Source: Clostridia bacterium (GTDB lineage: Bacteria; Bacillota; Clostridia; Oscillospirales; CAG-272). Taken from it: 15,190 nucleotides of DNA. The notes below the pieces were generated by a model, which saw only the letters and a list, made by a program, of their open reading frames with translations, did not search any database and was not told the origin of the DNA. Position numbers and translations under genes: made by a program. The DNA is taken from the NCBI GenBank assembly GCA_017452565.1, contig JAFTMF010000170.1:1-15190 (forward strand), given 5' to 3'. This document shows, piece after piece, positions 1 through 6,940 of the stretch (positions are counted from its first letter, which is position 1; every line of letters starts with the position of its first letter).

Positions 1-1353
1 ATAACGAACAATATCTTTTTCTCTTCTCTCATTCAGCCACTCCTTCTTTTTCGCAATGAATTGCATGAAGAAATCATAATTGCCGTCTTGGAGGCTTGCT
101 GCCATCAGATCGGTATCGCTGAGCCGCCGCATATACTCGGGTGCGGACAAATATTCGTTCAGTCCCGTCATCTCATTCATCAGCGGCAGGACTTCCTTCA
201 CTAACACCGCCAGCTGTCCGTCGATCTCCGCTTCGATCTGAAAGGAATCCCCCGGTGCATAGCCACGCCCCAATCGGGTATCGTGATCGATGGCACGAAT
301 GATCATATTCAGATCCCGATGGGACATCCAGTCAGAATTTGCGGCAAAATCGGTTTTCTCGAAATTCCAATAGGGCTCTGACACAATCCCGACGACAAAG
401 GGCATCAGCGGACGCAAAACCACGCCTTGTACCAGAGAGCCTTGCAGGCGGAAATAGCCGTTTTTGCGACGGGTAAAGCCCTGCTCCAGCAGAATTGGCT
501 CGAACTTGCGTTGCAGACGAACCGAAATCTTCACAGGCTTCAGCAACTCCCGCCATTCGGGGGAATCGTACTTGCCTACCGGCAAATGCTCTTTTTCCCA
601 AACTACGTCTTGCATCCGATCACAGAGGGCTTCGTGCACCGGAAGAAAGGATGCGGGATCGGTATTGTTCTCTGCCGCTTCCCAAAGTTCGGCATATATT
701 CGTTTCCAAGAGCCGTCTGCACGCTCTATCTCCGCTTCGATTTGCTCGGGAGACAATTCCGTGCTCGCACTGCTCCGAAACGCATTCAAACACGCCTCGT
801 ATTTCTCACGGTGCTTCAAAAAGCGGTAATAATTGCCGTCCTTGATGGCGCAATATCTCAGCACCGCCTGCGGCAACCGACTGCCGGTAGGGTCATAGGC
901 GGACGCTTCTCGGAAATAGTTCTCAAAATCGGTCATCCGATCCAGCGCAGGGAGCAAGTATTTGGCAAACCGTTCGCCTAACTGCTTAAAGTACCGCTCT
1001 GCAGAGGAACGGTCGAAGCGATCAAAGGTATTCTGCTCTTCGGGGACGGGATCCAGTGCCGCTAAGGCGCTATCAATCTCACCGTCGAAGGTATACCACT
1101 TGTGGTTGGAAATCAGGCCGTCAAGCGCCCAGTAGGGTTGAGCGCAAAATTTGATACGTGCAGGATTGTCAGCGCAAGCAAACTGAATACTGATCAGGAT
1201 GTCGCCCTGTACTTTTGCATAAAAGCTGACGGCCGTGCGGATGTAATGATGCGCCTTCAGAATCGGAGCGAAATGTTTCTCCATCATCTTAAAGATTACG
1301 CCCGGACTAAGCGCTTTTTTGAGTTTCTTTTCAGGGTTCTTCTCTGTTTCCAT
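1..1353 (-). CDS. Hypothetical protein with two tandem DUF4304-like units (3' end missing)
   Basis: Reading the minus strand from the ATG at 1353 gives 451 uninterrupted codons up to the window edge, so the C-terminus is missing. AGAAGGAG lies 9 nt before the ATG, and a near-consensus promoter lies upstream at 1401-1429. The protein is soluble, without signal peptide or membrane segments. It consists of two similar halves. Unit 1 covers about residues 20-200 (KHFAPILKAHHY, QPYWALDG, DRMTDFENYF, DGNYYRFLKHREKYE). Unit 2 runs from about 275 to the end (RKFEPILLEQGF, EPYWNFEK, NEMTGLNEYL, DGNYDFFMQFIAKKKEW). The order of motifs is the same in both. The opening pattern, an aromatic-rich start followed by 'GF.R..NGYFR', resembles the DUF4304 family, whose function I do not know. 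The family name is from memory and tentative; the open frame and the duplication are directly visible. Other open frames over this stretch, on either strand, are shadows. Confidence 0.85.
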   Translation of the reverse strand, partial: METEKNPEKKLKKALSPGVIFKMMEKHFAPILKAHHYIRTAVSFYAKVQGDILISIQFACADNPARIKFCAQPYWALDGLISNHKWYTFDGEIDSALAALDPVPEEQNTFDRFDRSSAERYFKQLGERFAKYLLPALDRMTDFENYFREASAYDPTGSRLPQAVLRYCAIKDGNYYRFLKHREKYEACLNAFRSSASTELSPEQIEAEIERADGSWKRIYAELWEAAENNTDPASFLPVHEALCDRMQDVVWEKEHLPVGKYDSPEWRELLKPVKISVRLQRKFEPILLEQGFTRRKNGYFRLQGSLVQGVVLRPLMPFVVGIVSEPYWNFEKTDFAANSDWMSHRDLNMIIRAIDHDTRLGRGYAPGDSFQIEAEIDGQLAVLVKEVLPLMNEMTGLNEYLSAPEYMRRLSDTDLMAASLQDGNYDFFMQFIAKKKEWLNERREKDIVRY

Positions 1354-1400
1354 ATGGCGAATCTCCTTCTTGTATGATTGTACTTCATCAACTACTTCCC

Positions 1401-1429
1401 ATTATACCATCCCACCGCCTATCCGTCAA
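1401..1429 (-). promoter_or_regulatory. Vegetative (sigma-A) promoter of the leftward gene
   Basis: On the minus strand there is a -35 TTGACG (1429-1424), a 17-nt spacer and a -10 TATAAT (1406-1401). TG one base before the -10 makes it an extended -10. It sits about 48 nt upstream of the start codon at 1353. Unlike the divergent promoter next to it, I see no palindrome over its core. Confidence 0.8.
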
Positions 1430-1462
1430 GAATTATTCACAAAAAATTCATCCTCCGAACTA

Positions 1463-1491
1463 TTGACATCTTTCTTCTCGGGGAGTATAAT
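1463..1491 (+). promoter_or_regulatory. Sigma-A promoter of the marR-ABC operon
   Basis: Perfect -35 TTGACA (1463-1468), 17-nt spacer and perfect -10 TATAAT (1486-1491), about 38 nt upstream of the regulator's start codon. Such a strong core promoter fits an operon held down by a repressor and opened on induction. Confidence 0.9.
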
Positions 1492-1509
1492 TAGTTAGAA
1501 AACTAATTA
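1488..1509 (+). promoter_or_regulatory. MarR-type operator palindrome
   Basis: Perfect inverted repeat with 9-bp arms TAATTAGTT (1488-1496) and AACTAATTA (1501-1509) around AGAA. It overlaps the 3' part of the -10 box and the expected transcription start, so a bound dimer would block RNA polymerase. AT-rich dyads of this size and spacing are typical MarR-family targets. The first gene downstream is a MarR protein, so autorepression is the natural inference. Confidence 0.8.
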
Positions 1510-1529
1510 GTTCAGAAAGGAAAGAACCT

Positions 1530-2027
1530 ATGGAAGATAAACGGCCTTGCAGACCCTTTCAGCCGACACCGATGATGCAGATCATCCACCTGTCCAAGCT
1601 CTTCCGGGATCAGCTGCGGCGTGCCTCTGAAGAAGCGGGCGTGCCCGGCGGTTATCGGGCGATTCTGATGGAGCTGTCCCATCTGGAAAGCGCTACCCAG
1701 TATGAGCTGGCCAAGCGCACCCATCTTACCGCTCCCACCGTCAGCGTGACCCTGCAAAAGATGGAGCACGACGGCTACATCACCCGTACCCCCGACGAGA
1801 ATGACCTGCGACAAATGCGGGTATCCCTCACCGAGAAGGGCAAAGCCGCCGAGGCGGACAATCGCGCCCGTGCCAATGCGCTGGAGCAGACCCTCCTTGC
1901 CGGACTGTCGGAGGAGGAGCGCGCCCAGCTCTCTGCCCTGCTGTCCACTATGGAAACCAATCTCCACCAAACGGTGGGATTCCCTCAGTCTTGCCAAACT
2001 CTCCCTGCGAAAGGAAAAACAGAATGA
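1530..2027 (+). CDS. MarR-family transcriptional regulator
   Basis: A 165-residue protein, within the usual MarR size range. Residues about 40-85 hold the winged helix-turn-helix (GGYRAILMELSHLE, then YELAKRTHLTAPTVSVTLQKM as the recognition region). The wing follows with the family hallmark D-E-N-D-L-R-Q-M-R and LTEKG. The flanking helices at the two ends are the expected dimerisation region. GAAAGGAAAG precedes the ATG at a suitable distance. The stop overlaps the start of the first ABC gene (ATGA, 2024-2027), so the genes are translationally coupled. The promoter with its palindrome just upstream supports autorepression, probably relieved by a ligand that the exporter removes. The ligand cannot be read from the sequence. 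The N-terminus contains a Cys (C7), but nothing clearly marks it as a redox switch. Confidence 0.93.
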   Translation: MEDKRPCRPFQPTPMMQIIHLSKLFRDQLRRASEEAGVPGGYRAILMELSHLESATQYELAKRTHLTAPTVSVTLQKMEHDGYITRTPDENDLRQMRVSLTEKGKAAEADNRARANALEQTLLAGLSEEERAQLSALLSTMETNLHQTVGFPQSCQTLPAKGKTE

Positions 2028-3757
2028 AACGATGGTTTAAGTACATCAAACCCTATCTCCCCTACTTTATCTTAGGACCGCTTTGTATGATCATCGAGGT
2101 GGTAGGCGAAATGCTGATGCCCACCTATCTTGCCTCCATCATTAACGGAGGCACCGAAAGCACCCTCACCATTGCCAAGAGCATCGGCATCTCCGGCCTG
2201 ATGATCCTCACCGCCCTTGTGATGATGGCAGGCGGTGTGGGCGGCGCTTATTTTGGCGGCAAGGCATCGGTGAACTTCGCCGCTGACCTGCGTGAGGACG
2301 TCTACCGCAAGGTACAGAAGTTCTCCTTCGCTAACATCGACAAGTTCTCCACCGGCTCACTGGTAACCCGTCTTACCAATGACGTCACTCAGGTGCAAAA
2401 TATGGTGAATATGATGCTCCGTATGATGCTCCGTGCCCCCGGTATGCTCATCGGCGGTCTGATTATGGCCATCAAATTGAAGCCCTCCTTGGCTACCGTA
2501 TTGGCGGTATCCATCCCGATTTTGCTGGTGTCCATCATCTCCATCGTCAGCAAGGGCTTCCCCCGCTTCTCCATTATGCAGACCAAGGTGGATGGTCTGA
2601 ACAACACCGTGCAGGAAAGCGTCACCAACGTCCGCGTGGTGAAATCCTTCGTCCGTGAAGGCCACGAAACCGAGAAGTTCCGCGCCGCCAACCGTGATCT
2701 GAAGGAAAGCGGTATGCGGGCTGTCAAGGTAATGATCTTCCTTGGTCCCGTAATGACCGTTTGTATGAACCTCACTACTCTTGCGGTGATCTGGTTCGGC
2801 GGTAATATGGTACTGGACAACGGTATGCCCATCGGCGACCTGTCGGCATTCATCACCTACGTCAGCCAGATTTTGTCCTCGCTGATGATGGTGACTATGA
2901 TGCTGATGATGTCCTCCCGTGCGCTGGCATCCGCCCGCCGTATCTCCGAGGTACTGGACGAGAAGATCGATCTGGACGACGTGAACGCTCACTTCCCCGA
3001 CCGCACCGTTGAGAAGGGCGATATCGACTTTGTCAACGTCACCTTCCGTTACTACAAAGACAGCACCGATCCCGTGCTGGATAATATCAATCTTCACATT
3101 CCCGCAGGCTCTACCGTGGGCATCATCGGCTCTACCGGTTGCGGCAAGACCTCGCTGGTTTCGCTGATCCCCCGTCTGTACGATACCGACGAAGGATCTG
3201 TAAAGATCGACGGCGTGGACGTCAAAGACTACTCCCTCTATCATCTCCGTGAGGGCGTAGGTATGGTTCTGCAGAAGAACGTCCTCTTCTCGGGTACGAT
3301 TGAAGAAAATCTCCGTTGGGGCGATGAGAACGCCTCCGACGAAGCAATGAAGACCGCCGCTATGAGTGCGCAGGCAGACAAATTCGTCAGCACCTTCGCT
3401 GACGGCTACGATACTATGCTGGATCAGGGCGGTGTGAACGTATCGGGCGGTCAGAAACAGCGTCTTTGCATTGCCCGTGCACTGCTGAAGAAGCCCAAGA
3501 TCCTCATTCTGGACGATTCCACCTCTGCGGTAGACACCGCCACTGAGGCGCAGATCCGCAAGGCCTTCCGCACCGATCTTGCCGGCTCGACCAAGATCAT
3601 CATTGCCCAGCGCATCGGCTCGGTAAAGGATGCCGATCAGATCGTGGTGATGGATGACGGCAAGATCACCGGCATCGGTACTCACGACGAGCTGCTGGCA
3701 AACAACACAGAATATCAGGAAATTTACTATTCTCAGATGGATAAGGAGGCGAAATAA
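2024..3757 (+). CDS. ABC exporter half-transporter 1 (degenerate ATP site subunit)
   Basis: A 577-residue half-transporter with an N-terminal six-helix membrane domain (about 13-325) and a C-terminal ATPase. Visible motifs are Walker A GSTGCGKTS (369-377), signature VSGGQ (473-477) and Walker B ILILDDSTSAVD (493-504). The catalytic glutamate position holds Asp (D498), and the switch histidine position holds Gln (Q529, IAQRI). These two changes mark the 'degenerate' subunit of heterodimeric exporters such as BmrC, LmrC or TM287. Its intact signature should complete the active site of the partner encoded next. An earlier in-frame ATG at 1991 exists, but the ATG at 2024 has GAAAGGAAAAA in front, overlaps the marR stop, and starts the usual MKRWFKYIKPY sequence. 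Drug or peptide export is the family role; the substrate is unknown. Confidence 0.95.
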   Translation: MKRWFKYIKPYLPYFILGPLCMIIEVVGEMLMPTYLASIINGGTESTLTIAKSIGISGLMILTALVMMAGGVGGAYFGGKASVNFAADLREDVYRKVQKFSFANIDKFSTGSLVTRLTNDVTQVQNMVNMMLRMMLRAPGMLIGGLIMAIKLKPSLATVLAVSIPILLVSIISIVSKGFPRFSIMQTKVDGLNNTVQESVTNVRVVKSFVREGHETEKFRAANRDLKESGMRAVKVMIFLGPVMTVCMNLTTLAVIWFGGNMVLDNGMPIGDLSAFITYVSQILSSLMMVTMMLMMSSRALASARRISEVLDEKIDLDDVNAHFPDRTVEKGDIDFVNVTFRYYKDSTDPVLDNINLHIPAGSTVGIIGSTGCGKTSLVSLIPRLYDTDEGSVKIDGVDVKDYSLYHLREGVGMVLQKNVLFSGTIEENLRWGDENASDEAMKTAAMSAQADKFVSTFADGYDTMLDQGGVNVSGGQKQRLCIARALLKKPKILILDDSTSAVDTATEAQIRKAFRTDLAGSTKIIIAQRIGSVKDADQIVVMDDGKITGIGTHDELLANNTEYQEIYYSQMDKEAK

Positions 3758-3759
3758 GT

Positions 3760-5739
3760 ATGGCAAGAACTCTGGAACAGCTCCAAAAGCAGTATAATTC
3801 CTCCTCCAATGCCAAAGGTCCGGGTGGACCCGGCGGCAGACCGATGGGACCCGGCCCCGGCAGAGGGCGCGGTCCTCACGGACGCGGTCCCGGCGGCAAG
3901 CCCAAGAACGCTCGTCAGACCATCGGCAGACTGCTCTCCTATCTGAAGCCTCACTACGGCAAGATGGTGCTGGTGCTCCTTTGTATGCTCACCTCCACCG
4001 TCACCTCCCTCATCGGCTCTTTTATGCTGATGCCCATTATCAACCACATCGCCGGCATTGCCACCACCGCTAAGGACGGCGCTATGGCGGTACTGGCCGA
4101 CAAGTTCATCACCTTCTGCACCTCACCGATGCTGAATCTGCTTGCCGACACCAAGCTCAGCGAGATTCTCGTCTATCTCATCACGGCGCTGATTATTCTG
4201 TTCTTGGTGTATCTGGTAGGCATTGCCACCTCCTATCTGCAGGCGCGGCTGATGCTCCACATCACCCAAACCACCCTGGAGAAGATCCGTAACGATCTTT
4301 TCGAGAAGCTGCAGAAGCTCCCCGTCCGTTACTTCGACTCCCATCCTACGGGTGAGATTATGTCACGCTTTACCAATGACGTGGACAACATCGATATGAT
4401 GCTGAACAACTCCCTGACCTCGCTGATTTCGGGCAGTGTGACGCTGATCGGTACCTTCGTATTTATGATCACCACCAACTGGATACTGACCGTCATCACC
4501 ATCGTGTTCATCCCCATCTTTGCCATCGGCGGTGCGACCATTGCCAAAGCCTCCCGCAAGTATTACAGCGGCCAGCAGTATGCGCTGGGTGCGGTGAACG
4601 GCTACATTGAGGAAACGGTATCGGGTCAGAAGGTTGTAAAAGTCTTCAACCACGAGGACACCTGCGTGGACGAATTTGCCGCCCTCAACCACGATTTGCG
4701 GGATAAGCAGTTCAAATCCCAGTTCTTCGGCGGTATTATGGGTCCCATTATGGGCAATACCTCCCAGATCTCCTATGCAATTACCATCGGTGTGGGCGGC
4801 ATTATGATGTGCACCTCGGGCTTCACCCCCGGCGGTCTGACGGTATTTGCCAACTACTCCCGTCAGTTCTCTATGCCCATCAATCAGATCTCCAACCAGA
4901 TGACCGCAGTTTTCTCTGCCCTTGCAGGTGCGGAGCGTGTATTTGCGGTGATGGACGCCGATCCCGAGCAGGCAGATGCACCCGATGCGGTGGATATGCC
5001 TCATATGAAGGGCGACGTGGTGCTGGAGAACGTCACCTTCGGCTACAATCCCGATAAGACCATTCTGAAAAACATCTCCCTGTACGCTCATCCCGGACAG
5101 AAGATCGCCTTCGTAGGCTCTACCGGTGCAGGCAAGACCACCGTCACCAATCTGCTGAACCGCTTCTATGATATCGAGGAAGGCAGAATCACCATCGACG
5201 GCGTGGACATCAAGAACATCAAGCGAGAGGTACTGCGCTCCAACATTGCGATGGTTCTGCAGGACACCCACCTCTTCACCGGCACGGTAATGGAGAACAT
5301 CCGCTACGGCAGACCTGACGCCACCGACGAGGAGGTCATCGCAGCTGCCAAGACTGCTTCGGCTCACTCCTTTATTATGCGACTGTCCGACGGCTATCAG
5401 ACTATGCTGGAGGGCGACGGCGCCAATCTGTCCCAAGGTCAGCGTCAGCTGCTGAACATCGCCCGTGCGGCAATCTCTAAGGCACCCATTCTGGTACTGG
5501 ACGAGGCGACCTCCTCGGTAGATACCCGTACCGAGCGCCACATCGAGCACGGTCTGGCACGGCTGATGAAGGATCGCACTACCTTCGTCATTGCCCACCG
5601 CCTCTCCACCGTCCGCAACGCCAACGCCATTATGGTTCTCGAGCAAGGCGTGATCATCGAGCGGGGCGACCACGACGATCTGCTGGCGCAGAAGGGCCGT
5701 TACTACGAGCTCTACACCGGCAAGAAAGAGCTGGATTAA
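3760..5739 (+). CDS. ABC exporter half-transporter 2 (catalytic subunit)
   Basis: A 659-residue partner of the preceding protein, starting 2 nt after its stop with AAGGAGG (3743-3749) as ribosome binding site. A Gly/Pro/Arg-rich cytoplasmic extension (residues 19-49) precedes the six-helix membrane domain (about 55-385). The ATPase has Walker A GSTGAGKTT (453-461), a signature changed to LSQGQ (557-561), Walker B ILVLDEATSSVD with catalytic E582, and H613 in the switch (IAHRL). It therefore supplies the hydrolysing Walker motifs, while its altered signature pairs with the degenerate Walker site of subunit 1. This matches heterodimers of the BmrD/LmrD/TM288 kind. The length exceeds that of a typical half-transporter mainly because of the N-terminal extension. 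Regulation is most likely by the MarR protein heading the operon. Confidence 0.95.
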   Translation: MARTLEQLQKQYNSSSNAKGPGGPGGRPMGPGPGRGRGPHGRGPGGKPKNARQTIGRLLSYLKPHYGKMVLVLLCMLTSTVTSLIGSFMLMPIINHIAGIATTAKDGAMAVLADKFITFCTSPMLNLLADTKLSEILVYLITALIILFLVYLVGIATSYLQARLMLHITQTTLEKIRNDLFEKLQKLPVRYFDSHPTGEIMSRFTNDVDNIDMMLNNSLTSLISGSVTLIGTFVFMITTNWILTVITIVFIPIFAIGGATIAKASRKYYSGQQYALGAVNGYIEETVSGQKVVKVFNHEDTCVDEFAALNHDLRDKQFKSQFFGGIMGPIMGNTSQISYAITIGVGGIMMCTSGFTPGGLTVFANYSRQFSMPINQISNQMTAVFSALAGAERVFAVMDADPEQADAPDAVDMPHMKGDVVLENVTFGYNPDKTILKNISLYAHPGQKIAFVGSTGAGKTTVTNLLNRFYDIEEGRITIDGVDIKNIKREVLRSNIAMVLQDTHLFTGTVMENIRYGRPDATDEEVIAAAKTASAHSFIMRLSDGYQTMLEGDGANLSQGQRQLLNIARAAISKAPILVLDEATSSVDTRTERHIEHGLARLMKDRTTFVIAHRLSTVRNANAIMVLEQGVIIERGDHDDLLAQKGRYYELYTGKKELD

Positions 5740-5747
5740 GGGAGACG

Positions 5748-5808
5748 CCAAGGGGCGCCGCCCCTTGGAAACCCTGCCAAAGAAACTTTTTGAAAAAAGT
5801 TTCTTTGG
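5748..5808 (+). repeat. Two adjacent perfect hairpins after the ABC operon (REP-like element candidate)
   Basis: The first dyad has arms CCAAGGGGC (5748-5756) and GCCCCTTGG (5760-5768) around GCC. The second has arms CCAAAGAAACTTTTT (5777-5791) and AAAAAGTTTCTTTGG (5794-5808) around GA. The loop is very tight, so the top pairs must open. The segment AAAGTTT within the second right arm can instead pair with AAACTTT shortly downstream (about 5818-5824). The composition differs between the two hairpins (GC-rich, then A/T-rich). The layout resembles dispersed intergenic repeats that I recall from Clostridia, but no second copy is in this window, so repeat status is inference. Confidence 0.5.
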
Positions 5809-5830
5809 AATCTTCAAAAACTTTAATTAA

Positions 5831-5858
5831 GGGAGGCAAATTGTTGCCTCCCTTTTTT
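5831..5858 (+). terminator. Rho-independent terminator of the marR-ABC operon
   Basis: Perfect 9-bp stem GGGAGGCAA (5831-5839) and TTGCCTCCC (5844-5852), loop ATTG, followed directly by six T (5853-5858). It stands about 90 nt after the last ABC stop codon and isolates the operon from sigG. Confidence 0.92.
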
Positions 5859-5919
5859 CTTGTTCCCGGTAGGGCGGTATTCCCAAGACCCTTTCCAATT
5901 TTTACTTTCCCCTTCCCTT

Positions 5920-5950
5920 GTATGACCCCGCCCGTGCCACGGCAATACTA
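5920..5950 (+). promoter_or_regulatory. Sigma-F/sigma-G type sporulation promoter of sigG
   Basis: GTATG (5920-5924), 16 nt, then GGCAATACTA (5941-5950). The second box fits the Bacillus sigma-F -10 pattern GGNRANANTW at every position, and the 16-nt spacing is the usual one. GTATG fits the sigma-G -35 pattern GHATR. AATACTA within the box matches the sigma-G -10 CATNHTA in six of seven positions. The expected start is about 30 nt before the GTG. In Bacillus, sigG is first read by sigma-F and then by sigma-G itself, so this is where such a site belongs. Consensus patterns are from memory. Confidence 0.7.
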
Positions 5951-5986
5951 TCCACACGAAAGTACAAGTAAGGGTGGAAGTCAAAA

Positions 5987-6793
5987 GTGGCGTATCAAAC
6001 CAAATTTTATAACAAGGTGGATCTGTGCGGGATCAATACCTCCAAGCTGAAAACCCTCACGGCCGAGGAGATGAAGGTTCTGCTCAAAGCTGCCCACGAT
6101 GGCGACGAGGAGGCACGCAGCGCCCTCATCGACGGCAATCTGCGGTTGGTGCTCTCTATCGTCCAGCGATTCCAAAGCCGCGGCGAGAATGCCGACGATC
6201 TCTTTCAAGTGGGTTGTATCGGGCTGATCAAGGCGGTGGACAATTTTAACACCGAACTGGACGTGAAGTTCTCCACCTACGCCGTTCCGATGATCATCGG
6301 CGAGGTGCGGCGCTATCTGAGAGACAACAACGCCGTGCGAGTGAGCCGCAGCGTGCGGGATCTTGCCTACAAGGCGCTGGGCGTGCGGGAGAGTCTTTCC
6401 CGCACGATGGCACGAGAGCCTACCGTGGATGAAATCACCGCTTCGCTGGCTAAGGAAGGCTTCGAGCACACCAAGGAAGAGGTGGTCTCGGCGCTGGAGG
6501 CGATTGTGGAGCCCATTTCGCTCTACGAGCCGGTGTATACCGACAGCTCCTCCGATTCCATTTACGTGATGGATCAGATCAGCGATACCTCCTGCAGCGA
6601 CGAGGTGTGGCTGGAGAATATTGCGCTCAAGGAGGCGCTGAAGCATCTCACCAGCAGAGAGCGAATGATCATCACCCTCCGTTTTTTCGCCGGCAAGACC
6701 CAGATGGAGATCGCCTCCGCCATCGGCATCTCCCAAGCCCAAGTCTCCCGACTGGAAAAGGGCGCACTGGAGCGGATTCGCAAGGAAATGTAG
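5987..6793 (+). CDS. sigG: RNA polymerase forespore sigma factor SigG
   Basis: A 268-residue sigma-70 family protein closely matching Bacillus SigG (260 aa) throughout. The N-terminal YNKVDLCGINTSKL is the SigG-specific tag (NKVEICGVDTSKL in Bacillus). Region 2 includes DDLFQVGCIGLIKAVDNF (70-87) and KFSTYAVPMIIGEVRRYLRD. Region 4 ends in the helix-turn-helix TQMEIASAIGISQAQVSRLE. It directs late forespore transcription during sporulation. The start is GTG at 5987: it lies a few residues before the conserved tag, has a modest GGGTGGAAG upstream, and follows the sporulation promoter. In many Firmicutes sigG follows spoIIGA-sigE; here the gene upstream is an ABC operon closed by a terminator, so sigG is a stand-alone unit. 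Residue 49 is Asp where Bacillus SigG has Asn45 (see findings). Confidence 0.97.
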   Translation: MAYQTKFYNKVDLCGINTSKLKTLTAEEMKVLLKAAHDGDEEARSALIDGNLRLVLSIVQRFQSRGENADDLFQVGCIGLIKAVDNFNTELDVKFSTYAVPMIIGEVRRYLRDNNAVRVSRSVRDLAYKALGVRESLSRTMAREPTVDEITASLAKEGFEHTKEEVVSALEAIVEPISLYEPVYTDSSSDSIYVMDQISDTSCSDEVWLENIALKEALKHLTSRERMIITLRFFAGKTQMEIASAIGISQAQVSRLEKGALERIRKEM

Positions 6794-6805
6794 GGCACGA
6801 AAAGC

Positions 6806-6844
6806 AACCGAGCAACGGACACTCCGTTGCTCGGTTTTGCTTTT
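6806..6844 (+). terminator. Rho-independent terminator after sigG
   Basis: Perfect 13-bp stem AACCGAGCAACGG (6806-6818) and CCGTTGCTCGGTT (6824-6836) with loop ACACT, followed by TTGCTTTT. The flanking AAAAGC and GCTTTT can extend the stem past a small bulge. It begins 13 nt after the stop codon. Confidence 0.88.
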
Positions 6845-6874
6845 ATGGATAAAAAATCTGCCAAAATTAACAGT

Positions 6875-6908
6875 TTGTTCAACTGTTGGAACGAATTTAT
6901 GATAAAAT
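6875..6908 (+). promoter_or_regulatory. Probable promoter of the amidase gene
   Basis: TTGTTC (6875-6880), 17 nt, TATGAT (6898-6903). Alternatively there is an extended -10, TG-A-TAAAAT (6900-6908). A small dyad AACAGTT (6869-6875) and AACTGTT (6881-6887) overlaps the -35. The -35 is weak, and I find no convincing sigma-E, sigma-F or sigma-G pattern here, so the gene may be vegetative despite lying next to sigG. Confidence 0.5.
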
Positions 6909-6940
6909 AGAAGGTAGATTATATTATTCGGAGGTTTCCC

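Noticed and set aside
427..981. Long plus-strand open frame opposite the leftmost gene
   Set aside because: The minus-strand frame across 1-1353 is unbroken for 451 codons, has a ribosome binding site and promoter, and shows an internal duplication; the plus-strand reading has no such support.
2357..3766. Long minus-strand open frame opposite ABC subunit 1
   Set aside because: Its sequence is rich in His, Gln and Val, typical of the antisense of a well-coded GC-rich gene, with no motif or ribosome binding site.
4363..5817. Long minus-strand open frame opposite ABC subunit 2
   Set aside because: Antisense shadow of the ATPase and membrane domains; it would begin inside the hairpin region after the operon.
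6877..6892. GTTC-N8-GAAC near the amidase promoter as a LexA (SOS) box
   Set aside because: The half-sites do not fit the Gram-positive CGAAC-N4-GTTCG form, the orientation is reversed and the spacing is wrong.
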